Below are positions 32,608-40,395 of a stretch of 64,000 nt of DNA, in pieces. This DNA is from Oscillospiraceae bacterium. Lineage in GTDB: Bacteria; Bacillota; Clostridia; Oscillospirales; CAG-272. The DNA lies in the NCBI GenBank assembly GCA_015063795.1, contig SVTL01000001.1, forward strand, positions 1 through 64,000, in the 5' to 3' direction. The first letter of the stretch is position 1. Every line of letters starts with the position of its first letter. Below the pieces are notes generated by a model that was not told the origin of the DNA, ran no database searches, and saw only the letters and a list, made by a program, of their open reading frames with translations. The position numbers were made by a program, and so were the translations under genes.

Positions 32608-33760
32608 CCAGTTCACCTCCGACGAAAGCTATTGGTCGAAGGTGGAGAGCTTTGTCGGCGAAAGCCGCTCGGCGCTGAGGATCACGCTGCCCGAGATCTA
32701 TCTGGAAAAAGACAATGTGGATTCGCGTATCGCCGCGGTCAACGAAACCATGAAAGCCTATCTGGACGAAGGCATTTTCCGCACGCTGGAGAATGCGTTT
32801 GTCTACATCGAGCGTACCCAGCCCGACGGACGGATCCGCCGCGGCATTCTGGGGCGTGTGGATCTGGAGGAGTACGATTACCGCAAGGGCGCCGATACGC
32901 TGGTGCGCGCCACGGAGGGGACCGTCCTCTCCCGCATTCCGCCCCGCGTGAAGATCCGCCGTAACGCACCGCTGGAGCTTCCCCATGTGATGCTGCTGGC
33001 CGATGATAAGGAGAATGTTCTCTTTGCCACGCTGGATGAGAAGAAGGATACCTTTGAAAAGGTGTATGATTTTGATCTGATGATGGGCGGCGGCCACATC
33101 GTCGGCTATCGCTTGCCTGCCGATCAGACCGAGCGCATTCTGGCCGCACAGGAAACGCTGATGGGCGGCAAGGACAATCCGCTTCTTTTCGCGGTCGGTG
33201 ACGGCAACCATTCTCTTGCCACCGCCAAGGAGTGCTATACGCTTCTCAAGCAGAGCATCGGCGAGGAAAAAGCCAAGAACCATCCTGCGCGCTATGCGCT
33301 GGTGGAGGCGGTCAACATTCACGACGCAGCACTTGACTTCGAGCCGATCTACCGCGTCATCTTCGACTGCGACACCGAAGAGCTGAAGAAGGATCTGAAA
33401 GCGCACTTTGAAGCCGCAGACAACAATGCGTTTTTTGAATATGTTACCAAGGAGGGACGCGAGCAGATCCCCATGACGCTGGCAGAGGGGCAGCTGATCG
33501 TAGGAGCTCTGCAGGACTATCTGGACGAATGGCTGAAGGCTCATCCTGCCGCCCGCGTGGACTACATCCACGAGGAGGGCGAAACGGTGGCGCTGGCGCA
33601 GAAGGATCATGCAGCCGGCTTCCTGTTCACGGGCATGGGCAAGGCCGATCTGTTCCCCGCAGTGGCCGCATCCGGCTCGCTGCCCCGCAAGACCTTCTCC
33701 ATGGGCGTCTCCCGCGACAAGCGGTATTATCTGGAGGCCAGACGCATTACCGAGCATTGA
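32528..33760 (+). CDS. DUF1015 family protein
   Basis: This 410-residue soluble protein matches the widespread DUF1015 family: WAVIACDQFTSDESYW near residue 20, GDGNHSLATAK near 225, and conserved NHPARYALVEAVNIHD near 250. Some genomes place members near serine metabolism genes, but no function is established. The start lies 80 bases inside the preceding ABC gene, with AGGAAG upstream. That overlap is long, so the ABC reading frame may have lost an earlier stop. The intergenic gap after it holds a strong promoter. Confidence 0.9.
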   Translation: MKKAPFLPADILIPNEEMSKWAVIACDQFTSDESYWSKVESFVGESRSALRITLPEIYLEKDNVDSRIAAVNETMKAYLDEGIFRTLENAFVYIERTQPDGRIRRGILGRVDLEEYDYRKGADTLVRATEGTVLSRIPPRVKIRRNAPLELPHVMLLADDKENVLFATLDEKKDTFEKVYDFDLMMGGGHIVGYRLPADQTERILAAQETLMGGKDNPLLFAVGDGNHSLATAKECYTLLKQSIGEEKAKNHPARYALVEAVNIHDAALDFEPIYRVIFDCDTEELKKDLKAHFEAADNNAFFEYVTKEGREQIPMTLAEGQLIVGALQDYLDEWLKAHPAARVDYIHEEGETVALAQKDHAAGFLFTGMGKADLFPAVAASGSLPRKTFSMGVSRDKRYYLEARRITEH

Positions 33761-33791
33761 CAAAATATTGCAAAGAAAATCGGCAATCCCC

Positions 33792-33820
33792 TTGACAAGC
33801 AAGAGGGGAAATGGTATAAT
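33792..33820 (+). promoter_or_regulatory. Strong sigma-A promoter of the dockerin-only protein gene
   Basis: Perfect TTGACA (33792-33797) and perfect TATAAT (33815-33820) are spaced by 17 bases. This is the best consensus promoter in the window and predicts high expression of a very small gene. Confidence 0.93.
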
Positions 33821-33860
33821 AACAGCGTATTCTTTAATTCCAATCACGGAGGAGCGAACC

Positions 33861-34148
33861 ATGAAAAAGTTTTCGCGCATTCTTCTTTTGGCCCTTGCCG
33901 TTCTGATGATGGCAACGATGGCTGTCTCCGCAGCTGACTATGATATCAACAATGACAGCAATGTTAACGATGCCGACGTTCAGGCTCTCATTGAGCACAT
34001 TGCCAACGGCGGCGGTTATATCTCGGCTTATGACATTCGTCCCGATTCTGTTGCAACGATCAACATTCTCGATGCCATCGCTCTGAAGGCATATGTGAAC
34101 GGTGCGATCCTTCCTGCTGACGACAACTGGACGAGTTACTGGTATTGA
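33861..34148 (+). CDS. Small secreted dockerin-like protein (95 aa)
   Basis: A signal peptide (about residues 1-24) is followed almost at once by a dockerin-like pair of calcium loops: DINNDSNVNDADVQALIEHI and the more divergent RPDSVATINILDAIALKAYV. Nothing else is encoded, so the mature protein is essentially a free dockerin of about 70 residues. GGAGGA lies before the ATG, and it has its own strong promoter and terminator. Dockerins normally attach enzymes to cohesins; a stand-alone one could be a competitor, a cap or a regulator of a surface complex. No cohesin is visible in the window. Confidence 0.82.
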   Translation: MKKFSRILLLALAVLMMATMAVSAADYDINNDSNVNDADVQALIEHIANGGGYISAYDIRPDSVATINILDAIALKAYVNGAILPADDNWTSYWY

Positions 34149-34167
34149 TCCGTATTTTTGAAACGAA

Positions 34168-34198
34168 AGACGGGCGGCTTTTTGATGCCGCCCGTTTC
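34168..34198 (+). terminator. Terminator of the dockerin-only gene
   Basis: CGGGCGGC and GCCGCCCG form a perfect 8-bp stem closed by TTTTTGAT and followed by a short T-run (TTTCTG). Confidence 0.85.
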
Positions 34199-34256
34199 TG
34201 TACTTCTTTGCCGAAAGCGGACATCGCTTTGCATGGCAACAAAAAGGAGAAAAAAC

Positions 34257-34934
34257 ATGTTTGACATTCACGATCCCACGCCTTTGGAGATCCTCCGCAA
34301 GACCGACCACACCTGTCTGAAGCAGGACGCGGTCTGGGAGGACATCAAAGCCCTTTGCGACGATGCGATGCATATGAACGTCGCTTCGGTCTGCATTCCG
34401 CCCTCCTATGTCAAAAAGGCGTATTTTTATCTGACCGGACGGATGAAGATCTGCACGGTCATCGGCTTCCCCAATGGCTACTCCACCACCAACGCCAAGG
34501 TGTACGAGGCGGCGGAGGCTCTGCGTGACGGTGCGGATGAGATCGATATGGTCATCAACATCGGCTGGGCGAAGGCGGGACGCTTTGACAAGATCGGAGA
34601 GGAGATCTCCGCCATCCGCTCGGTCTGTAAGGACAGAGTGCTCAAGGTCATCGTGGAGACCTGCCTGCTGAATGAGGAGGAGAAGATCGCGCTCTGCGAA
34701 ACGGTGGCGGCGTCGGGTGCCGACTTCATCAAAACCTCCACCGGCTTTTCCACCGGCGGTGCAACGGTGGAGGATATCCGGCTCTTCCGCGCCCATCTGC
34801 CGGCCAAGGTGAAGATCAAGGCGGCGGGCGGGATCCGTTCGCTGGAGGAAGCCAACGATCTGCTGAAGGCGGGGGCAAGCCGCATCGGCAGCAGCCGTCT
34901 GGTGGACGAAGTGAAGAAGCTCACGCTTCGCTGA
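34257..34934 (+). CDS. deoC: Deoxyribose-phosphate aldolase
   Basis: At 225 residues this is a typical DeoC TIM barrel. It has DHTCLKQDA near residue 16, DEIDMVINIG near 95, the Schiff-base lysine in DFIKTSTGFSTGGAT near 157, and the proton-relay lysine in VKIKAAGGIRS near 185. It splits 2-deoxyribose-5-phosphate into glyceraldehyde-3-phosphate and acetaldehyde for nucleoside salvage. AAGGAG precedes the start at 34257. No other nucleoside-catabolic gene is next to it; the following VanZ-like gene starts 3 bases after its stop. Confidence 0.96.
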   Translation: MFDIHDPTPLEILRKTDHTCLKQDAVWEDIKALCDDAMHMNVASVCIPPSYVKKAYFYLTGRMKICTVIGFPNGYSTTNAKVYEAAEALRDGADEIDMVINIGWAKAGRFDKIGEEISAIRSVCKDRVLKVIVETCLLNEEEKIALCETVAASGADFIKTSTGFSTGGATVEDIRLFRAHLPAKVKIKAAGGIRSLEEANDLLKAGASRIGSSRLVDEVKKLTLR

Positions 34935-34937
34935 TCG

Positions 34938-35402
34938 ATGAAAAAGCAGCGATTTGTTTTCTGCCTGTATCTGATCGTCAATCTGCTTTGGCTGGCGTTT
35001 ATTTTCGGCCATTCCATGCAGTCGCTTGAGACGACGCAGCAGAGCAGTCTGGATGTGGGCTCGGTGCTGAATGCCCTGTTGGAGGCGCTGTCGATCCCCC
35101 TTGAGTTGACCGACCATATGGTGCGGAAAACGGCTCATTTTGTGGAGTTTTTCCTGCTGGGAACGCTCTATTTCGGTTGGGTACCTTTGCTGAAAAGACC
35201 GCTCCGCCCATCGGTGGTGCCGATTTTGTTCGGCGGACTGCTGAGCGCGGTGTGCGATGAATACATCCAGTTTTTTGCAGGAAGGGGCAGTCAGGTCACG
35301 GATGTGGTGCTGGATTTTTCCGCTGTGGTAACGGCTGTTTTGCTTTGGTCGGCCGCTGTGTGGCTGCGAAAAAAGCGCAAGGGCAAGCAGGCAAAGGCCT
35401 AA
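34938..35402 (+). CDS. VanZ-like family membrane protein
   Basis: This 154-residue protein has four predicted helices and the family signature RKTAHFVEFFLLG near residue 60, with DEYIQFFAGRGSQVTDVVLD near 100. VanZ relatives can raise teicoplanin resistance in enterococci, but most homologues have no tested role. It lies 3 bases after deoC and is surely on the same transcript. No separate ribosome site is visible beyond sequence inside the deoC 3' end. Confidence 0.9.
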   Translation: MKKQRFVFCLYLIVNLLWLAFIFGHSMQSLETTQQSSLDVGSVLNALLEALSIPLELTDHMVRKTAHFVEFFLLGTLYFGWVPLLKRPLRPSVVPILFGGLLSAVCDEYIQFFAGRGSQVTDVVLDFSAVVTAVLLWSAAVWLRKKRKGKQAKA

Positions 35403-35439
35403 AAGGTAACAATCAACAACGAAAGGAAAGAGGATCGGT

Positions 35440-36000
35440 ATGGCAAAGCAATCCTGGAAGGGCTCAACGCTGTTGGCGCCGCTTCCGTTTGTGATGGTTT
35501 CCTGCGGCGAAGGGGAGGAGAGCAACATCATCACCATCGCCTGGACGGGAATCGTCAATTCCAAGCCTCCCATGACCTATATTTCGGTGCGTCCCGAGCG
35601 TCATTCCTATGACATCATCAAAAAGAGCGGCGAGTTTGTCATCAATCTGGTGGACAGCCGCCTCACGAAAGCTGCCGATTACTGCGGCATCTATACCGGC
35701 AAGAAGGTTGACAAATTTGCCAAGATGAAGCTGACCAGGGAAGAAGCCTTCCATGTGGCCTGCCCATCGATCGCGGAGTCGCCGCTGTCCATCGAGTGCC
35801 GTGTCAACCGCGAGATCGAGCTGGGAAGCCACACCATGTTTTTGGCTGACATCCTGTCGGTCAACGTGAAGGAGGAGCTTTTGGACGAAAAGGGAAGACT
35901 CTGTCTCGACAAAGCCAATTTAGCCGTATTTACCCACGGCGAATACTTCGCGACCGGCAAAAAACTGGGCAAATTTGGCTTTGCGGCAAAGAAAAAATAA
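35440..36000 (+). CDS. Flavin reductase family protein (FMN-binding split barrel)
   Basis: This 186-residue protein has the flavoredoxin/flavin-reductase pattern: VMVSCGEGEESNIITIAWTG near residue 18, PPMTYISVRPERHSYDIIKKSGEFVINLV near 45-75, and HTMFLADILSVNV near 128. It should bind FMN and transfer electrons, like flavoredoxin in anaerobes. GGAAAGAGG lies before the ATG. It may share the deoC-vanZ transcript, ending at the terminator 35 bases on. A related domain is fused inside the flavodiiron protein encoded nearby on the other strand. Confidence 0.92.
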   Translation: MAKQSWKGSTLLAPLPFVMVSCGEGEESNIITIAWTGIVNSKPPMTYISVRPERHSYDIIKKSGEFVINLVDSRLTKAADYCGIYTGKKVDKFAKMKLTREEAFHVACPSIAESPLSIECRVNREIELGSHTMFLADILSVNVKEELLDEKGRLCLDKANLAVFTHGEYFATGKKLGKFGFAAKKK

Positions 36001-36035
36001 AAATCAAAACGAAACGATCAAAGAATCGAAACGAA

Positions 36036-36077
36036 AAAAGCCCGAAGGTACCATGACGTACGTTCGGACTTTTTTTG
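36036..36077. terminator. Terminator between convergent flavin reductase and ZIP genes
   Basis: A 12-bp imperfect stem (AGCCCGAAGGTA with TACGTTCGGACT) is flanked by A- and T-runs, so it can work in both directions. Confidence 0.85.
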
Positions 36078-36090
36078 TTTTTTGAAAGCG

Positions 36091-36843
36091 TCAGCCCAGC
36101 AAGACATCGGAAGCCAGCATCACGCAGAAGCCGACCAGAAGAGCGTATGTAGCACCGCGCTGATGGCCGCCCGAATGGGTTTCGGGGATCATCTCATCGC
36201 TGATGACGTACAGCATCGTACCGCCCGCAAAAGCGAGAGCAAAGGGCAGGATGGCCGAGGAGAGACTGACGGCAAAGAAGCCGATCAATGTGCCGACCAC
36301 CTCCACCACACCGGTCAGCATGGCGGCGATGAAGGTCTTTTTCGGCGTAACGCCTGCTGCCAGCATCGGACCGATGATGACCATACCCTCGGGGACGTTC
36401 TGCAGAGCAATGCCGCCTGCGATCATCAGCGCCTGCGAGGTGTTGCCCGAGCCGAAGCCGACACCGGCCGCAATGCCCTCGGGCAGGTTATGGATGGCGA
36501 TGGCGGCGACAAACAAAAGAACCTTGCTCAGATTGGCGCTGGGGTGACTCTCATCCTCGCTGCCCATCAGCTTATGAAGATGCGGAACCGCCTTGTCCAC
36601 CACATTGAGGCAGAGAGCGCCCACAAAGATGCCGACGATGCACACGGGAAGCCCCCACGTGCCGCCGTAATCCAGCGAGGGGAGAATCAGACCGAGTACC
36701 GCTGCCGCCAGCATGACACCGGCCGCGAAGGAGAGGACGATGTCTGAAAAACGGCGGGAAAGATTTTTGAACAAAAAGCCGATCACAGCGCCGAAAACGG
36801 TGGCACCGCCGACGCCGATTGCGGTCAGAAGAACAAGCTGCAT
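36091..36843 (-). CDS. ZIP family divalent metal transporter
   Basis: This 250-residue protein has eight likely helices. Helix 4 carries IAIHNLPEGIAAGVG and helix 5 GIALQNVPEGMVI, the metal-binding signature of ZIP carriers, which import zinc, iron or manganese. A hydrophilic loop between helices 3 and 4 (KLMGSEDESHPS) is short. AAGGAG precedes the start. It follows the superoxide-reductase gene on the same strand but a terminator separates them, so co-expression would need read-through. Iron import would fit the neighbouring iron enzymes, but the substrate cannot be told from sequence. Confidence 0.9.
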   Translation of the reverse strand: MQLVLLTAIGVGGATVFGAVIGFLFKNLSRRFSDIVLSFAAGVMLAAAVLGLILPSLDYGGTWGLPVCIVGIFVGALCLNVVDKAVPHLHKLMGSEDESHPSANLSKVLLFVAAIAIHNLPEGIAAGVGFGSGNTSQALMIAGGIALQNVPEGMVIIGPMLAAGVTPKKTFIAAMLTGVVEVVGTLIGFFAVSLSSAILPFALAFAGGTMLYVISDEMIPETHSGGHQRGATYALLVGFCVMLASDVLLG

Positions 36844-36863
36844 AAAAGAACTCCTTTGAAAAG

Positions 36864-36906
36864 CAAACCCGCAAAAGCGAGAGAAAAGCCTTTGCGGGTT
36901 CGATTG
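36864..36906 (-). terminator. Terminator after the superoxide reductase gene
   Basis: On the minus strand AACCCGCAAA and TTTGCGGGTT form a 10-bp stem and are followed by TGCTTTTC. It separates the oxygen-defence genes from the ZIP gene. Confidence 0.8.
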
Positions 36907-36922
36907 TTACACTTTCAGCGCG

Positions 36923-37297
36923 TTACGCTTTCCACAGGCTGTGGAGGTTGCAGTAAGCAAAAACGGCCTGAACCTCGTCTCCTTCGCAAAGAGCAAAGCA
37001 GGTCTGAGGCTTCTGTCCCGGCTTCAGAGGCTTTCTCTGATTGCCGAATTTGGACTGCAGGGAGACCCATTCGATGTAGTGCTCCTCACTCATGGGATGC
37101 TCAACAGAACCCACAGTGACCAAAACCTTGTTGCCCTCCACGGTGTAAACGGGGACGTGCTTTTCCACGGCGGCATCGGTGCTTCCGGGAATGATCTCCT
37201 TCATCTTCTGTCCGCAGCACATGACCGGGACACCGCTCTCTTTGACCAGAGCTACGATCTTGCCGCAATGTTCGCAAAGATAAAATTTCTGTTCCAT
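36923..37297 (-). CDS. dfx: Desulfoferrodoxin-type superoxide reductase
   Basis: This 124-residue protein has an N-terminal desulforedoxin-like domain (YLCEHCGKIV near residue 7 and PVMCCGQKM near 25, the four cysteines of centre I). The superoxide reductase domain has EKHVPVY near 45, EHPMSEEHYIEW near 66 and the CNLHSLW motif near 116 that supplies the cysteine and histidine of the catalytic iron. It reduces superoxide to hydrogen peroxide without making oxygen. The usual electron donor is rubredoxin, and a rubredoxin domain is encoded two genes upstream. Confidence 0.95.
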   Translation of the reverse strand: MEQKFYLCEHCGKIVALVKESGVPVMCCGQKMKEIIPGSTDAAVEKHVPVYTVEGNKVLVTVGSVEHPMSEEHYIEWVSLQSKFGNQRKPLKPGQKPQTCFALCEGDEVQAVFAYCNLHSLWKA

Positions 37298-37311
37298 GTC
37301 GGTCAGCCTCG

Positions 37312-37509
37312 TTATGCCATCATGATCTCGGAGATCACGTCGAGCACCTTGTCATGACATCCGCCGCATCCGGTGGAGCAGTGAGTGATCATCTGAACCT
37401 TTTCGAACAGCTTCAGAACGTCCTGCAGCTTGTCCATGCCCTCCAGCGCGTCAGCGATGTTCTTGTAGCTGACCTGCATGCAGTTGCAAACCATGTAATT
37501 CTCTTTCAT
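37312..37509 (-). CDS. BFD-like [2Fe-2S]-binding small protein (65 aa)
   Basis: Cysteines at residues 8 and 10 (MVCNCMQV) and 48 and 51 (CSTGCGGC, with another at 44) follow the CxC...CxxC spacing of bacterioferritin-associated-ferredoxin domains, which also occur inside nitrite reductase and glycerol-3-phosphate oxidase systems. It is 14 bases upstream of the superoxide reductase gene on the same transcript and downstream of the flavodiiron gene. It may pass electrons between those proteins, which is inference from context. Confidence 0.87.
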   Translation of the reverse strand: MKENYMVCNCMQVSYKNIADALEGMDKLQDVLKLFEKVQMITHCSTGCGGCHDKVLDVISEIMMA

Positions 37510-37544
37510 GTTGTGATTCCTTTCTGATATGTAAAAATTTTTGT

Positions 37545-37575
37545 TTAAAAAATGACGGCGAAAGCCGCCGAGGCC
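37545..37575 (-). terminator. Putative terminator or attenuator after the flavodiiron gene
   Basis: On the minus strand CGGCG-GCTTT-CGCCG is followed by TCATTTTTT. A second hairpin, CCCGTGGT...ACCGCGGG, lies just before it at about 37576-37596. The BFD-like gene starts 36 bases further on, so partial read-through is expected. Confidence 0.65.
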
Positions 37576-37616
37576 CGCGGTGGTTGACCACGGGACCCGA
37601 CAAGCTCAGGGGGCCG

Positions 37617-39407
37617 TTATTTGATTTCTTCAAAGTCCGAAGCGCCGTGCTTGCAGAGGGGGCAGACGAAATCCTCGGGAAGCGTGTCACCCTCATAGAC
37701 ATAGCCGCAGATCTTGCACACAAAGCCTTTTTTGCCCTCGGTCTGAGGCTTGGGCTTGACGTTGTTTTGATAGTAGGTATAGGTCATCGTTTCGCGGTCG
37801 GAGAGGACTCTTGCCTCGGTCACCGAGCAGATGAACATACCGTGGGTGTCCAGATCCACATACTGCTCCACCTTCAGCGACATGAAGGCGTTGATGTGTC
37901 TGGGGAGGAAGATCAGCCCGTTGTCGGAGCGCAGGGGCGTGCAGTCGGCAAATTTATCCACATTGCGTCCGCTCTGGAAGCCGAATTTTTCAAACACGGA
38001 GAAGGGGGCATCCACCGACAGACAGTTGATGTTCATTTTGCCGGTCTGCTTGATGATGTGGTGGGAATAATTGTCCTTGTTGATGGTGACCGCGATGCGG
38101 TTGGGCGTGCTGGTGACCTGCGTGACGGTGTTGACGATCAGACCGTTGTCCTTTTTGCCGTCGTGGGAGGTGACCACATACAGACCGTAACCGATCTTGA
38201 ACAGCGCAGACAGATCGTTCTTGTTGGCGGTGGAGTCCTGCTTGGCCAGATAGTCCATGCAAAGCTCGTCAGCCAGCGCGTTCAGCTGGGTGGTGCTGTC
38301 CTCGTTGAGCGCGGAGAGAAGCTTCACGGAATGCTCGGCGAAGGTCAGATCCTTGCTGTCCTCCAGCATTCCCTTCATCACACGGGCGGCCATGGGAGCC
38401 CAGCTTCCGTTTTCGATGAAGGCTACCGTGCGGCTCTGGAAGTTACGCTCGGTCAGGTGATCGATGAATTCCCTCATGAAGGGGAAGATATCGGCGTTGT
38501 AGGTGGTGGTGGCCAGAACCAGCTTGCTGTAACGGAAGGCATCGGAAACAGCCTGTGCCATGTCGCAGCGGGCCAGATCGGTGACGACCACCTTGGGACA
38601 GCCGTTGGCACGGAGACGGTCGGCAAATTTCAGAACCGCCTTTTTGGTGTTGCCGTACACCGAGGTGTAAGCGATCATGATGCCGTCGGTCTCGGGCTGA
38701 TAGCTGGACCAGGTGTAGTAGAGATAGAGGTAATGATCCAGATTCTCGGAAAGGACCGGACCGTGGAGAGGGCAGATGGTCTGAATGTCGAGCGCGGAAG
38801 CCTTTTTCAGCAGAGACTGCACCTGCATGCCGTACTTGCCGACGATGCCGATGTAATAGCGTCTGGCCTCGTCCTCCCAAGGCTCATTGGCATCCAAAGC
38901 ACCGAACTTGCCGAAGCCGTCAGCCGAGAACAGGACCTTGTCGGTGCTGTCGTAGGTGACGATGACCTCGGGCCAGTGAACCATGGGTGCGGTGACAAAG
39001 CTCAGATTGTGGCTGCCCAGCGAAAGCGTCGAGCCCTCGCCCACCACGACCTGCTTGTCGGCAAAATCGGTCCCGAAAAAGTTTTTCATCATGACAAAGG
39101 CCTTGGCCGAGGAAACGATCTTGGCCTCGGGATAGGCTTTGATGAAGCTGACGATGTTAGCCGAATGATCGGGCTCCATGTGCTGAACGATCAGATAATC
39201 GGGCTTGCGGCTGCCCAGCGTGTTCTGGATGTTGTCCAGCCAGGCGTGGGTGAAGCGGGCATCCACCGTGTCCATGATGGCGATTTTGTCGTCCACAATG
39301 GCATAAGAGTTATAAGACATTCCGTTGGGAACAGCGTACTGCCCCTCGAACAGATCGATCTCGTGATCGTTGACGCCGATGTAATGAATGCTGTCGGTGA
39401 TTTTCAT
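37617..39407 (-). CDS. Flavodiiron protein fused to flavin reductase and rubredoxin
   Basis: This 596-residue soluble enzyme has four modules. The metallo-beta-lactamase-like diiron domain (1-245) keeps the ligand set H76-x-E78-x-D80-H81, H144, D163 and H215. A flavodoxin domain (about 250-395, IAYTSVYGNTKKA) binds FMN. A flavin-reductase split barrel (about 405-540) resembles the separate gene at 35.4 kb. The C-terminal rubredoxin (about 552-596) has CKICGYVYEG and CPLCKHGASDF. Flavodiiron proteins reduce oxygen to water or nitric oxide to nitrous oxide. With reductase and rubredoxin fused on, one chain can carry electrons from NAD(P)H-derived flavin to the diiron site. GGAGG precedes the start. 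Confidence 0.95.
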   Translation of the reverse strand: MKITDSIHYIGVNDHEIDLFEGQYAVPNGMSYNSYAIVDDKIAIMDTVDARFTHAWLDNIQNTLGSRKPDYLIVQHMEPDHSANIVSFIKAYPEAKIVSSAKAFVMMKNFFGTDFADKQVVVGEGSTLSLGSHNLSFVTAPMVHWPEVIVTYDSTDKVLFSADGFGKFGALDANEPWEDEARRYYIGIVGKYGMQVQSLLKKASALDIQTICPLHGPVLSENLDHYLYLYYTWSSYQPETDGIMIAYTSVYGNTKKAVLKFADRLRANGCPKVVVTDLARCDMAQAVSDAFRYSKLVLATTTYNADIFPFMREFIDHLTERNFQSRTVAFIENGSWAPMAARVMKGMLEDSKDLTFAEHSVKLLSALNEDSTTQLNALADELCMDYLAKQDSTANKNDLSALFKIGYGLYVVTSHDGKKDNGLIVNTVTQVTSTPNRIAVTINKDNYSHHIIKQTGKMNINCLSVDAPFSVFEKFGFQSGRNVDKFADCTPLRSDNGLIFLPRHINAFMSLKVEQYVDLDTHGMFICSVTEARVLSDRETMTYTYYQNNVKPKPQTEGKKGFVCKICGYVYEGDTLPEDFVCPLCKHGASDFEEIK

Positions 39408-39460
39408 GGTTGCATCCCTCCGTTGGAAGCGTTATGGAGATGTAAGATAAAGATAAGAAT

Positions 39461-39489
39461 ATTTTACCACAAGTTGAAACTTTTTTCAA
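39461..39489 (-). promoter_or_regulatory. Promoter of the flavodiiron operon with a palindrome in its spacer
   Basis: On the minus strand TTGAAA (39484-39489) and TAAAAT (39461-39466) have a 17-base spacer. A 12-base palindrome, AAGTTGAAACTT, at 39471-39482 fills most of the spacer, a good position for a repressor. The promoter lies between the ferredoxin gene's stop and the flavodiiron start. Confidence 0.72.
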
Positions 39490-39499
39490 GAGGAAAATC

Positions 39500-40204
39500 T
39501 TAATCTTTGCATTTTCCGTCGGTGGTAATGGTCACAACGCGCCACGGAATGCCTTTTCCGCTGGTCTGCAGAGCGCGCTTGGCCGCCATTTCGATGCCGC
39601 CGCAGCAGGGAACCTCCATGCGGACGATGGTCAGGCTCTTGATGTCGTTGTCGGTCAGAATGCGGGTGAGCTTTTCGGTGTAGTCGCCCTCGTCCAGCTT
39701 GGGACAGCCGATGAGGGTGATGCGGCCGCGGATGAAGTCGTTGTGGAAGCTGCCGTAGGCATAGGCGGTGCAGTCGGCGGCGACCAACAGGTGGGCTCCG
39801 TCAAAATAGGGGGCATGGATCGGAACCAGCTTGATCTGAACCGGCCACTGAGAGAGCTGACTGCTTGCGGGAGAAGCCACAGACGAGACGGTGCAGGCGT
39901 TCTCCTCGCGCTTGATGGCCTTCGTCATCGTGCCGGGGCATCCGCAGGGAAGCTTGACGCCGTGCTTGACCATTTTGGCCTTGCGGACGGCCTCCTCATC
40001 GTAGGCAGGGGCTTCTCTTTGTTCAAACGTGATGGCGCCCATTGGGCAGGCGGGCAGGCAGTCGCCCAGACCGTCGCAGTAGTCCTCGCGGGTGAGACGG
40101 GCCTTGCCGTGGATCATTTCAATGGCCCCCTCGTGGCAGGCGGCGGCGCAGGCACCGCACCCGTTGCATTTGCTTTCATCGATCTTGATGATCTTACGGA
40201 TCAT
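39500..40204 (-). CDS. 4Fe-4S ferredoxin-like protein with a C-terminal iron-sulfur or redox domain
   Basis: This 234-residue protein opens with a two-cluster ferredoxin domain: CNGCGACAAACHEGAIE near residue 12 and the second set (DGLGDCLPACPMGAITF) near 45, where the first cysteine of the usual CxxC is replaced by Gly-Leu-Gly. The C-terminal 140 residues have a CGCPG motif, DCTAYAYGSFHNDF and VPCCGGIEMA, a pattern seen in anaerobe ferredoxins next to hybrid-cluster or flavodiiron genes. It lies directly upstream of the flavodiiron operon and probably joins oxygen or nitrogen-oxide defence. Start 40204 has GAGGAGG upstream. Confidence 0.85.
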   Translation of the reverse strand: MIRKIIKIDESKCNGCGACAAACHEGAIEMIHGKARLTREDYCDGLGDCLPACPMGAITFEQREAPAYDEEAVRKAKMVKHGVKLPCGCPGTMTKAIKREENACTVSSVASPASSQLSQWPVQIKLVPIHAPYFDGAHLLVAADCTAYAYGSFHNDFIRGRITLIGCPKLDEGDYTEKLTRILTDNDIKSLTIVRMEVPCCGGIEMAAKRALQTSGKGIPWRVVTITTDGKCKD

Positions 40205-40264
40205 GTGTTTGTCCTCCTCTTGCATTTTGTGAGACCATTGTAGCACAAGAAAAGACATTCGTCT

Positions 40265-40278
40265 GTTGAATTTTCAAC
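40265..40278. promoter_or_regulatory. 14-bp palindrome upstream of the ferredoxin gene
   Basis: GTTGAA-TT-TTCAAC is a perfect inverted repeat about 60 bases before the ferredoxin start, just upstream of a likely -10 TACAAT (minus strand, near 40239-40244). It shares the GTTGAA/TTCAA half-site with the flavodiiron promoter region, so one regulator could control both. This is a guess from two sites. Confidence 0.45.
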
Positions 40279-40395
40279 AAAACGAAAAAAGACAAACCGT
40301 TTTTGCAAGGCTTTCGCCGTTTCTTTTCTATATCATAGGATACCCGCACCACGCATTTTTACCCATGCGCCGGAAAAGTTTTACCCGTCCGCCGC

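Noticed and set aside
36864-36906. Riboswitch ahead of the ZIP transporter gene
   Set aside because: The only structure is a simple hairpin with a T-tail, which fits a terminator for the upstream gene. No conserved aptamer pattern is visible.
37576-37616. Dispersed mobile repeat between the flavodiiron and BFD-like genes
   Set aside because: The GC-rich hairpin there looks like a possible small repeat, but no second copy was found in the window, so I treat it as part of the terminator region.
37584-39503. Long plus-strand open frame opposite the flavodiiron gene
   Set aside because: The minus strand has four complete functional modules. The plus frame has no motif and no start signal.
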